Positions 12,110 to 22,708 of a DNA stretch of 64,000 nt are shown here, piece by piece. Position numbers and translations under genes: made by a program. The first letter of the stretch is position 1, and each line of letters begins with the position of its first letter. The notes beneath the pieces were generated by a model, which did not search any database, was not told the DNA's origin, and saw only the letters and a list, made by a program, of their open reading frames with translations. Source of the DNA: Straminergon stramineum (Eukaryota > Streptophyta > Bryopsida > Hypnales > Calliergonaceae); contig OY987272.1 of assembly GCA_963920665.1 (NCBI GenBank), positions 17,613,001 through 17,677,000 of the forward strand, given 5' to 3'.

Positions 12110-15100
12110 TTAAATCAGGCCCCTGTACTTGACAGTCAAATGTTCAAGATACCTGTGCTTATTACGCACCATGTCATCTAGATCGTGCACTATTTTGAAA
12201 ACAGCATCAGGCTGTGCTAACTTTCTGCACTTCTCTTTCATCTTTCTAAGCACGTCAGACTTATCATCAAACCAGTCTGCAATAATTCTAGAAATTTCTT
12301 TCGGTTCTTCACAGAAAGCACCGGCGCCATTGTCTACAACAAAAGATACGTTTCCAACTTCCTGCGCAAATGGAAAAAATGGCAACAGTTAGAGACCTGT
12401 ATCACAAAGCAGCTAAATTTTCACAGGTTATCATGCAATGAAAAAATTATTTGGTGCTACAGGATGTTTCACCATTTGAAAAGTCCTAGTTCAACATCTT
12501 TTTAATTGTGAAGGTGGATACTCTCTTGAGAATCGAATTTTTGTGCATACAGTCTCTCTTAGCAATTTCATTAACCACTAGGGATACTACTTGTATGCTC
12601 AGTAAACGACACAGTTTCTGAGTGTTTCTGAAACCAACACAACAGCAAGCATTGTGAATATAAGAGAGTAAACTGTGGAAGAGAGAAAAATGTCCACCTG
12701 TCCCGCTATGAAGTCAAACAGAAGCATCGGAAGTCCCTTTATCATTGCTTCTGCTATGGTACCAGGTCCCGCCTGAGAAAGTAAAACAGGATTCGTATCT
12801 TAGATCAGAGACAGTAAGTAGCAGTAAAAATCGACAATAAATCCAAAAATATCCTAAACCAAAATGGCAAACTGGCGATTCGGGTTGGCAATTCAAGAAG
12901 TCGATTAAACAAAGCGCACAAGTCATGACAAAGGACCAAACAAACAAGTAATGGACCCAAGGGAACCCCAGTCAAAGACATTTGAAGGCAAAAACATGAG
13001 TAGAAACCACCTTGGTTATTATGCAGTCGCTGGCTGCCATCCATTCAGACATGTTTGTTACAAAGCCGTTGATCTGCACATGAAAGAGACAGCACCAAAA
13101 GTATAAGGAGTGAACGACGAATCCCAGATTGATGTATTTGTTAACAATATGAGGCAAAAGTATGTACAATACATGAATTGGCGATGACCGAATGTATTAT
13201 AAATAAATTGGAGCATTCGGGACACACCTTCACAGGGATATTCCAGTTCAAGGCCTCTAGCTTCTTGACGAGGCGTTTATTGCGACCACAAACCACCACC
13301 AGTTGACCAATGGCTTTTCCAGTACTGGCATCATAAAGTGACTGCCCCAGAGCACGAGCAGTGGCTTCAACAGGACCCATGCCCTCTCCCCCGCCCACCA
13401 AAAGCACGGCGGGAAGATCCTCATCCATATCGAGCTCTTTTCGCAACTCATCCTACGGCAAAAACATTCGTATTGATTACTAGGTGACGACAACATTGCT
13501 CAAACTTAAGGAAGCATGAGCCAAAACCAAGAGCCTACCTTATAATTATACATTCCGAATAGCAATATACAACTCTAACACATCAAAATTAAGGCACAGA
13601 TTTAGAAAATCTACCAATTGACCTTTGGTCTCTAATAACTTTTGCCACAAGGCATTCAGATACCGTGCCTCAACTTCAAATATGCTACGCCACAATTTGC
13701 CTACATAAGACCAAACAACCAGACGTCACTCGCACACAATCCTGGCTGAAATTCGCTTGGAAATAGCTCATCCTACCTTAGTTCCATCTGATACTGCAAA
13801 CTAGTTGCATCCAAGAGAGCTCAAAATAGGGCGTAGCGTTCAAACCTTGGGACGAGTGGAGTTAGAGAAGGAGGGCCGAATGGGAAGCCCGTGCACACGA
13901 ATTTGAGACGGCCGGAGGCCAGCCTTTAAAGCCCTCTCCGCTACTTCCTTTGTCGGACAGAAACAGGCCGTCACTAGCTTGTGAAACCTGCCCCACGCCA
14001 GGACTCTTAGAGCAATATGAACATCCATACATCAAAAAAGAACACCCATTAAATTGACAATGTTTTTAATGTTAAATTAATAGGCTGAACAGACTCTTCA
14101 TGTACGCCAATCATAAACATAAATGGATGGAGTTCTTCTCTCTCTCTTAGGTTTTTCGGCTTAAAATTCAGAGAATCCTCATCTTGAGTTAATATTAGTT
14201 AAGTTCATGAAAGTATAATGCAAATGGTGATACCTTAATATCAGTGTCCTTGGTATGAACTAAATATAAAGCTAGCAACTATTAAGTTAACATGCCGATT
14301 CACAAAGTTGTTAATGGTAACTAACTTAGAATGTTAGATCGGTATTCAGATCATGTTAATGAGATTCTTTGGGATGTCAGCAACAAGATTCTGCCGTCCA
14401 TTGACGAGGAATGCCTCTTCACATAGTTATGCATCAGCTGGGGTAAAGGGAAATCAACAAGAATCTATTGCACCTCACTGTCCAAACTTGACTTACCATG
14501 TTGGGTGGCAAGTGCTCAGATCTGTAATGACAGTTGTAAAGGGAATCTTGTCGAGTAAACCTTTTGCTCGTAGAACCCTCAATGGAATATGCTGCATCAA
14601 TGGATGCACGCTAACAATCACATCTGGCTGGTACTTGGCCAGCCCCTTCGCTACCTCTCTGATAACCACCCCATAGCACAAGTTTCAGGATCAGAATCAC
14701 AAAAGTCCATAAAACAAACGCATTTTTTTGAGTAGCCGTGTTCCAAAATAAACGACGTACAAATCCGTTGAGCAGCTAGTCACAATATAGCAAGGCTAAA
14801 AGTCCATGATGTCATAGAAATAAAGTGAGCAATTTGATCGATCATGACGTTAAAAATGTAATCCAGAACGGGTCAAATTTCACATCAGTTGCATGAGCCG
14901 AGTCAATAAATAAATAAAAATGAACTCAAGAGAGTTCTTATATGACCCAGTCAAAAGTGCAAACAATAACATAACGCCCAATTGGGTCCTCTTCGTCCTT
15001 TAGGGGTTAAAAACATAAAATCTGATTCCTACCTTGCAACGAAGGGAGCTGTTGCAGCCATTTGTGATTGATGTACTAGTCTGGGTGCTGTAGTATGAAA

Positions 15101-16109
15101 AGTGAATTTCCAAATAGTCTCATGCCTCACCATGAAACTGTAGGCTCGTGGAGCTTGGTTGAAAGGCCACGGCGTGTGTTCCTTCCATAGATCAATAATA
15201 AATACCTGGGTTTCAAACCAACCCACCAGGAGGTTGAGCCATCAATCTTCAGCTAAACCTCCATTGAATGCGAGCAAAGAAATCTTGAGAATGAATTAGG
15301 GCTTCATATTGCCTCAAGCGCTTCAGACAAAACATTGAGCCAAAATTTCACATATATTTCAAAATTTCACAGCCATTGCACAAAGGCACGGGGGAGCTTG
15401 CTTACAAGATCACGGTTATCAACCATTCAGCTTTAGTGCTCTAACCAGGACGTCGAAACTCACCTCTTCAGCTTAAACCTCCATTGAAACCCTAAACCTT
15501 GACAGCGATTTAGGGCTTCAATCAATTCAAGAGCTTCAAAAACAACATTGATCCAAAATTGCACACGAATTTTCAAAATCGCCACACCTGGTAGTCGTCT
15601 CCATACTCGAGCTCGAAAGTGGACTTAATAGCTTCCGCAGAAGCCCGATGACCACCTCCAGTATCACTCATAAGAATCAACACAGTCTTGCGCTTCTTCT
15701 CATCTTGACCCGAAGGCAGAGTCTGCTCATCTCCAACCTCTTCCACGGGTGCCATCCCTTCCCCTTCCCCGTTCGCGTTTTCCAAGAGCTCCCCGCCCGT
15801 AATGGAGGCAAATCCCATCGGCACCCTCTCACAATGCCTGCGAATCAGATCGTTAAACCTGCGTGCCACGCTCTCCTGCAAACCCTTGCTCATATACCCC
15901 TGCAAATCTCCCAATGTCGCCGTCGCCACAAGCTCCCGCCTCTGCTGACGCGCCAACAACCCTTCTGGAGGCGAAAACAATGTGCATCCACGCAATCCAT
16001 GTGAAGTGACACCACTCAATGAGGAACTGACGGAAGCGTTCAGCAAAAAAGGAGAGAGACGCACCACACTGGTGTCTCCTACCCCGGCTAACTCCACGGA
16101 ACACTCCAT
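12110..16109 (-). CDS. MGD1: Monogalactosyldiacylglycerol (MGDG) synthase, type A-like, plastid envelope; 8 exons
   Basis: This GT28-family enzyme transfers galactose from UDP-Gal to diacylglycerol, making the main thylakoid lipid. Exons, minus strand: 16109-15588, 15205-15033, 14658-14497, 13987-13846, 13452-13228, 13073-13011, 12772-12698, 12361-12110. Phases agree and give 537 aa, close to Arabidopsis MGD1. An in-frame TGA sits two codons before the ATG. The ~140-residue N-terminal extension before the catalytic domain is what suggests the long, plastid-targeted type A form. Catalytic landmarks: [13 protein letters not shown] (His154), [53 protein letters not shown], and the UDP-binding block [16 protein letters not shown] around residues 423-439. 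Intron 1 holds a local duplication, and intron 2 contains a sequence identical to one end of the TTAA transposon family (14996-15010). No broken residues seen. The assignment to type A rather than B rests on length only. Confidence 0.95.
14991..15010. repeat. Solo TTAA-element end in MGDG synthase intron 2
   Basis: TCCTTTAGGGGTTAA matches the terminal 15 bp of the TTAA transposon family found at 26-63 kb. No partner end is recognisable in the intron, so this is a decayed remnant or a chance match. Confidence 0.4.
15247..15583. repeat. Direct duplication inside MGDG synthase intron 1
   Basis: Segments 15247-15374 and 15465-15583 share an ordered series of matches: CTTCAGC(T)TAAACCTCCATTGAA, then TTAGGGCTTCA, then AACATTGA(G/T)CCAAAATT, then TTTTCAAAAT. 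The second copy ends next to the exon 1 donor site. The copies are diverged. Confidence 0.7.
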
Positions 16110-16438
16110 GGCTCACACTCAACTGCACAATTGCAATGGCTGCAACAATCTCTATAGGAAATTACGAATCCTGGGATTGCAATGCTCTGCTCTGCGAATG
16201 TAGGAAGAATCCTTCACGGTCAAACCCGTCGGCGCTCCATTGCGTTTCTACGGACATAGGCAGCCAGCTTTGGTGCCTGTGCAGGCAAGGCAAACTGCTG
16301 CGAAAATTGACTGATCGCAGGAAGGATTGGCGAGAGCTGTGTACAGCAGCACGTCTCGGATGGGGGTGCCATGGTGGCGGAGGAGTGACCCAGCTGGACT
16401 GCCACGCTGGCCACTCAAGCCACGTTGACTGCTGATTT
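16110..16438 (-). promoter_or_regulatory. GC-richer upstream region of MGDG synthase
   Basis: This segment precedes the MGDG synthase start and is bounded on its far side by the TIR element at 16439-16698. Its raised GC gives overlapping open frames on both strands with no family resemblance. It probably contains the 5' UTR and core promoter; no specific element is convincing. Confidence 0.4.
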
Positions 16439-16698
16439 CTCTATACAAAATAGTGAAATTAGATTGCCCCATACTAATTTTTCCACATTTGACACTATAT
16501 AAATATTTTCAGTTATTGTACAAGAATGCACTACTTTTGAATTAGGTATTGTTGTAATTGGGACTAATGAACCTCCATGTATACAAATGAAAATATTTTT
16601 AGAAATATTTGTTGATTTTGATGGCTTGTAAAGTAACTTTCTTGTTGTAAGGCAATCTAATTGTTCAAGAAACCTAATTTCACTATTTTGCTGTAGAT
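16439..16698. mobile_element. MITE with terminal inverted repeats, possibly CACTA-type (copy 1)
   Basis: The left end reads CAAAATAGTGAAATTAG (16446-16462); its exact reverse complement CTAATTTCACTATTTTG ends at 16690. The interior is AT-rich, non-coding and about 245 bp between these repeats. A second copy in the same orientation starts at 63778-63783 and shares most of the interior, including ATGGCTTGTAAAGTAACTTT. In copy 2 the outermost bases read CACTACACTAAATAGTG, which suggests a CACTA-like terminus; copy 1 ends are decayed (CTCTATAC, and GTAGAT on the other side). No transposase is present. Confidence 0.75.
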
Positions 16699-17913
16699 TT
16701 CAGTTCTAGGAACAAGCTATGTGATTGGTTTTTTGGCATAGGGAGTTTCATTTTGAGAATTCATAGAAATAACATGTCTTATCCAAAAATTCTAAATTTT
16801 TATAATGAAAATTCATGATTTTCAATTGTTAACACTACAAAAATATTTTTCTAGAAAAAGGTAACTCCAACTATGTTGAATTGCTTATTTTGATGATATT
16901 AGGTGTTTCCACCTTGTCCAAAGAAATTCGATTTATCTTCTTGTTACAATATAAACTAACATGTTGTGATATCATTTTATAACGGAGGGATATTTTGAGT
17001 AATGATATTTGCGAAGACTCTTCAACATGAATAGGGGAAGTACAAATATAATGGATAATATTGTAGTACACTTGTGTTCATTCCTTCATGATAAAAATAA
17101 TCTTGCTCCCAAGGTTCTACAATTCAAATAAAAGCTATAAAACGAGATTCATAGAACACTTAAAAGCAATACTTTTTTTGGTTTCACTATCTCAAAGATT
17201 GAATGACCAAATTATGTTGATGAGGTTTTTAGCAAACTCAAGAGAAACCTCTAGAAATATTTCACAAATTTTCAAAGATGAGAACATATAGTAGTTCACA
17301 CATAACACTAGACTCACCTTGAATGAATACCCTTGAAGTACAAAACTTTCAATGTTTGCTTCAAAAAACTCCTCACCTCTCATTTGTTGCTTTTGAAATG
17401 TTGTGGTGGTTTTAAATCAAGAAAATTACTGTTCATTCTAAGCCATTTTTTAGGTGTTGGAGAATGAAAAATTTTGCAATAAGATGCATCTCCTTTTCAC
17501 AATAGAAGGTAAAACCAATTTCAATTTGTTATACACCTATTCAAAGACAATAAGTTTTACTATGAAAAGAATTAATGTGAGGAAAATAATTTCGTTAAGA
17601 AAAGGATTTATTAGTGCACAATAATTTATTTAGAGCTTCCATCAAAATTTGGTCACTGCCAGTAGATTTCACACTTGTCAATGCAACAAGTTAAATGAAC
17701 TCTACTGACTTGAATTCAACGTAAATTTCAATTCAATGGACTTCCCAGAATTCACTGTGATGAAACATCTGTTGGGCTGTATGATAAATCCAGTGATATT
17801 CATCAAAAGACACTAAATGTTGTTTCCAAGGAGAAAGCCTCCAATGCATGTACAACTATTGCCGTCTACAAATGACTTAGTCATGTGAGCACAATGATCA
17901 TTCAAATGAGCTC
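16699..17913. other. AT-rich intergenic region downstream of AspRS
   Basis: No gene supported. The part next to 17913 should be the AspRS 3' UTR. Otherwise I see nothing distinctive. Confidence 0.5.
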
Positions 17914-20900
17914 TCATGGCGCCAACCGCTGAGGATCACGGGGAAACAAGGATGTCTTCCGAATATTGCTAAGAGCGCAGAAGAGCATGACTACACGCTC
18001 AAGTCCGACACCAACACCACCGTGCGGTGGTGCACCATATCTGCAACACGAGTGAAAAGAAATGGTCTCAGTCCAACGAGGCAAATCAAAATGCAGTAAG
18101 CACTAACTTGGGTATAATGCCCTGTTACAAATCAAGTGCACATGTAAACAAAGGCCACTCTAGGTTGCACAGGTCGATGTCAAGAAGGAACAAGCTTAAT
18201 ATTTGAACCAACTCCATGTGCAAGCTTAAAATAATCCATTCAGTTAAACACCTTACGATGCATTAGAGGTAACAGGTGTCCAATCCACCTCAAAGAGGCA
18301 GCTTAAAACCTTGTCATCTCATATTATTAGCATGTCACATAGAAGCCAAGAAGGCACCAAGTTCTTGTGCTCATTCTTGGTACTTAAACTAGTGTAAAGT
18401 CGACATTGCACAAAAGGAAGGAAAGGAGATATCTCAAGCTCACTGCTTCCATCTGTGCAATCTAAAGTGGACCCGATAAATGACAGGGTCAGCTGTAACT
18501 ACATTAAGAAGACGCAGAGTTCCAAATTCGTTAAAAAAAGGATTACCTGAAGGAGTCGATGTACGTGGATAGGGTATTCACATCAATTCCATACTCAGTT
18601 ATTCGCTTGGTCAGTAACTCTGGGTCGTGTACACGCTGGGCTCCTGAAATAATCTCCTCCCCTATAAACATCACGACAACAAATTTTAGCACCCATGGTC
18701 ATATGCCTAGTATACCCGAACTTTCTCTTGTATAATTCAACAAAACATCTAACACACTCAAACCATTCTATCCTTATGCTGATAAATTACAATGAAAACA
18801 GAAATATAAAATACGTCCCACCTCGAATAAAGACATCAAAGGAGTTGCTATATCTTTTGTCATCCCAACAAGGCATTGTGTAAAATGGTCGGATTGCTGC
18901 AGGGTAGCGATGTAGTATGTAGAAATCAGTCTTGTACCTGTCAACGAAACAGGCAACACTAATTTACACACGAGAATGGCCTGTGCCATGGAGCACAAGT
19001 TCAGCAGCACGACTTCGAGATCCAATAATTCTTGATTCAGAAGTTTAAATGGCGCAAACCAAAGTCTATAGACCTCTTGGACGTTACAGTTCTTTCATCT
19101 CAATACGACAAACAAAAATAAATAAACAATTCACTTTCCTTGACAAACAAACAAAACAAATAAATCAGTGTCGTTAATAATATTGATGTCTGAACGATAT
19201 TATTATAATAATTGATTAATATGATATTGTAGCAGTCTAATTGCCGTAGGATTCGGCAAAGAATTGGAAAATTCGGTCATCATAACTGAAAGACTACTTT
19301 CAGCGTCTGCAAATACGCAACACTCTAAAGAAGAAGAATGCATTCGCACAGCTCACTATGTTTTCAGATCTCATAGGAAGACTTACTTTTCTTTCACAAG
19401 CTTCCCAAGGGTTTTCTCTGTTTCGGTATTGAAGTCAGCCATAGGATCTACCTCAATGCCCGCTTCCTGTAACCATCCCAACTTTTGAGGCAACGAATAT
19501 AATCTAATCTCGCCACTTCTGATAATCAAGTTTGTCGTCAAGTGAGCACCATTCCAGCATTGAGATCCAACAAAAAGATACAAAATAATTCCTACTGACC
19601 TTGAGAATTGCAATACCCTCTGCAAATGTAAGCCTCAATGTCTGTCGCAAATACTGCAGAAAGCACAAGATGTACAAGGTCAGTGAGAAAAGATGGAATG
19701 ACGTGGGTTCTTACATAAATGCACTCAAGTCAGAACTAAGAACAATTTGAACACGAAACACCTCCAGCACTCAGCATTATAGTAACCCTGCATCAGCGTG
19801 ACAAACAAACCTGAAGAGGCTCAAATGGATACTGTTCGTTGATGGCCTTCAACTGCTTGGCACATTTCTCATTTAAACCATCAAAAATGGCAAGGAAGAC
19901 TTTCTCAAGCACATCCAAAACCTGCCATCAGAGCAATTCCAAGAATTTAGTGCGACTGCTTGTCCGACTGGGGTCTCGTGTACATTCCAAAAAAATTCAG
20001 GGTGCAAGCAGGATGATTTGTCACAACATGAAATCCTTACTGAAGTTATGAGCTTTGTAACAGAATCAATGCATGGCTTTAAAAACGACCTCAAAGTAAT
20101 GCTCCTTGATCTCCATCTCAAAGTCAAGGCCCGTGAATTCACACAAGTGTCGATGAGTGAAAGAATCCTCGGCACGAAACACGGGGGAAATCTCAAAAAC
20201 GCGCCCAAAGTCTGCACATATAGCCATTTGCTTGTGTAACTGTGGTGATTGGGCAAGACATGCGGGCTGGCCCTTGTAGTCCAGCTTGAAAACTGATGAG
20301 CCTCCCTCACTGGCTCCTGCGATCAACTTGGGTGTGTGCAACTCCACAAAATCCTCATCAAGAAGAGCTTGTCTGAATAGCTGCAGTCATCGAAGTGCAA
20401 TTATTAAAAATATTTGATCGAGAGTATGTGAAGAGTTGACCTTAAGAAACTGAGACAGAGCATTACAGAACAAAAAGCGTAGGATCAAACATGTGAGCAT
20501 TATTGATTGTGTCTTAAGAACCTTGGCATTTTTCACAAATAAGAATTTGGATTCCTTTCGACACAATCTTGAGTTTATGACAGTCTTGCAAGATTGTCCG
20601 CATTCTCAATTGTTCAGAATTTTCATAGCTTTCAGTGAAAGTTCTCTACAGAATCGGAAATATTTTTCCAAATTGACTCTGCAATGGAGAAGGATGAGAA
20701 CATTCCCAAGTGCTCTGGAATGTTCGGCCCGACACAATGATGCAGAAACAGAACAAATAACCAATAGTTGCAATAAAAATCAAAGGCAAAAGGTGCTCAC
20801 AGCTGAAACTTGGCACTGGATACGGAAGATAGCCTGATTAGCAGGCGTACGTAAATCAATAACACGATTGTTCAGTCTTGTGTCTTGGCCCACCCGCACA

Positions 20901-22596
20901 TACTGAATACCTTCCTGTTCAGTCCCAAATACAACATCAGTATATATGTAAACCTGAAAAAACTAGACCATCAAAAGAAGTGTACCTAAGCCCACAAAAT
21001 TTTCAGAAGACTTGTTTACTCAAACATCCTTCAAGTACTGAGACCCTGCTCAAAGAATTCTCACATTTAACCCTTAATTGCCCTTAAATTGGCCACTGCC
21101 AAATCTGTAAGGGTTGAAATAAACCAGTTACGAAGCTTTCAAGGAAGGCAAAATAAAATGAACAACTAGAACGAAGATACCATACCCTGCATTTTGAACA
21201 ATAGAGATATGTTCTTTGATAGAAATACGTTTGGGTTACGTTCTTCGATAGAATTACGATTGTAGAATTACTACAATCAAGTATTAACTTCCAAGGCAGA
21301 CTTTTTATATTAGCTTGGGCACTTACAGGTTAACTGTTCCCTGGCTCTATTGCAGTAAAAAAATGAACTGCCATACGTGACAGAATAAAACAATGATCGA
21401 ATCTAGGATGTGCACATGAGTAATAACCTGTTCGCCTTTCTGGAAGTCGGCTTCACTTCTAGCAGCATCTTCGAGGTTGATAGGGAGCTGAACTGCAGCT
21501 TTGCTAATGCAGTGAACCTTCGTAACATGTATCTCAACCTGCAGTGAAATTCCACAATGCCTCCTCAACTATTAGTGCTCAAATAGACGAAAGTCACTAC
21601 CTCCATATCTATAGAAGTAAAATATACCGTTTCAGAAGCTTTAACGAAGGTGACAAAATGTATCAACAGAAAGAAGAAATCATGCCCTACATGCCCTACA
21701 TTTTTGGATGATCAATTATGTTTCGGAAATTCCTCTAAACAACTACTCCTCCGTCCTGAAATGATTGTCCACTTTGAATGTTAATGTTTTTTAAGGTTGT
21801 TTTGAGTAAGTCAAATGGATACTTCTTTGTGGCTAATTTTATTTAGGTTGCAATGAACACATGCAATGTTCTTCATTGATTCTAGTGATATAAAATTTGG
21901 AACCTTACTTAATTATGTTTTTCACAATAGGATCAATGCAATTGGCATAAAAAAATCTCATCAAAATTGTGGACAATCATTTCGGGACAGAGGGAGCATC
22001 AGCTTCCAAAATGAACATGTTTAGTTCAGTTTGAGTTTCTAGTTTTAGTTGGGTAACGAGGAAGAGAGTACCCGAATCACCACCACCACAATTGAAACAC
22101 CCTTTGTAACAAAATTCAGAATGAAATCAGAACTTACTGGCTGGGAAGTCCCCTCCACAGGCTTAACCGGAACAACCACAACGCCTTCCACATCCACAAT
22201 ACTCTCCTTGTTCAGCTTGGTCACAAATTTCACCATTCCCTTGCTCACCACATTTTCTTTTACTGAGACAACACACTGGACAGTATGACCCGCTTCTCTG
22301 ACCACCAAAAAGGCCACACTACCTTTCCCACGAACAGTGTGAACTCTCCCTCGCACTAACACTGTATTTCCTGCAAGCCCTTCCGCTAAATCACCAACCT
22401 TGGACCATCCTCTGCCGCTCCTCTCCTTGCTTTGCAAATTCTCCAAGGGAACATCGCCGTAGTTAGCTGCCAAAGGATCCTCCTCCTCCGCATTCAATTG
22501 CACGCCTGCCATCTGCTTGAGAATGTTCTTCTTCGCCAGCTTTTCCAGCTTGGCCTTCTCCTTCTTGCTCAAGGGAGACACCGCCATGTCCTCCAT
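17914..22596 (-). CDS. Aspartyl-tRNA synthetase, cytosolic (class IIb); 10 exons
   Basis: It charges tRNA-Asp with aspartate in the cytosol. Exons, minus strand: 22596-22138, 21538-21428, 20914-20801, 20380-20090, 19921-19811, 19653-19600, 19466-19387, 18937-18822, 18661-18547, 18040-17914. Phases agree; the product is 525 aa, normal for eukaryotic cytosolic AspRS. Residues 1-~30 form a Lys-rich helix ([18 protein letters not shown]) typical of the eukaryotic extension. An OB-fold anticodon-binding domain follows ([21 protein letters not shown]). Catalytic motifs: [23 protein letters not shown], motif 2 [20 protein letters not shown] (residues 295-314), and motif 3 [12 protein letters not shown] (Arg499). 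The C-terminus [15 protein letters not shown] matches the conserved end of the family. No transit peptide is visible. A Stowaway-like MITE lies in intron 1. A telo-box lies about 100 bp upstream of the ATG, fitting a translation gene. Confidence 0.97.
21746..21996. mobile_element. Stowaway-type (Tc1/mariner) MITE in AspRS intron 1
   Basis: The element begins CTCCTCCGTCCTGAAATGAT after a TA and ends ATCATTTCGGGACAGAGGGAG, so its terminal inverted repeats match the classic plant Stowaway CTCCCTCCGTCC end over about 30 bp. Length is 251 bp; the interior is AT-rich and has no open frame. The TA on the right side has changed to CA. It inserted between exons 1 and 2 without touching splice sites. 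Confidence 0.9.
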
Positions 22597-22694
22597 TGTG
22601 ACAAGAGCTGCTAACCCTCACACTGCACAGTCCGCAATCAATCTGGGCAACAAGATGAGCTCAAGGAGACTTATACCCTAAACGAAACGACACA

Positions 22695-22708
22695 AAACCC
22701 TAAACCCT
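22695..22708 (-). promoter_or_regulatory. Telo-box upstream of AspRS
   Basis: AAACCCTAAACCCT, two overlapping AAACCCTA-type units, lies about 100 bp before the AspRS start codon. In plants such boxes are known in promoters of translation-machinery genes. A further ACCCTAAAC lies about 20 bp closer to the gene. Confidence 0.6.
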
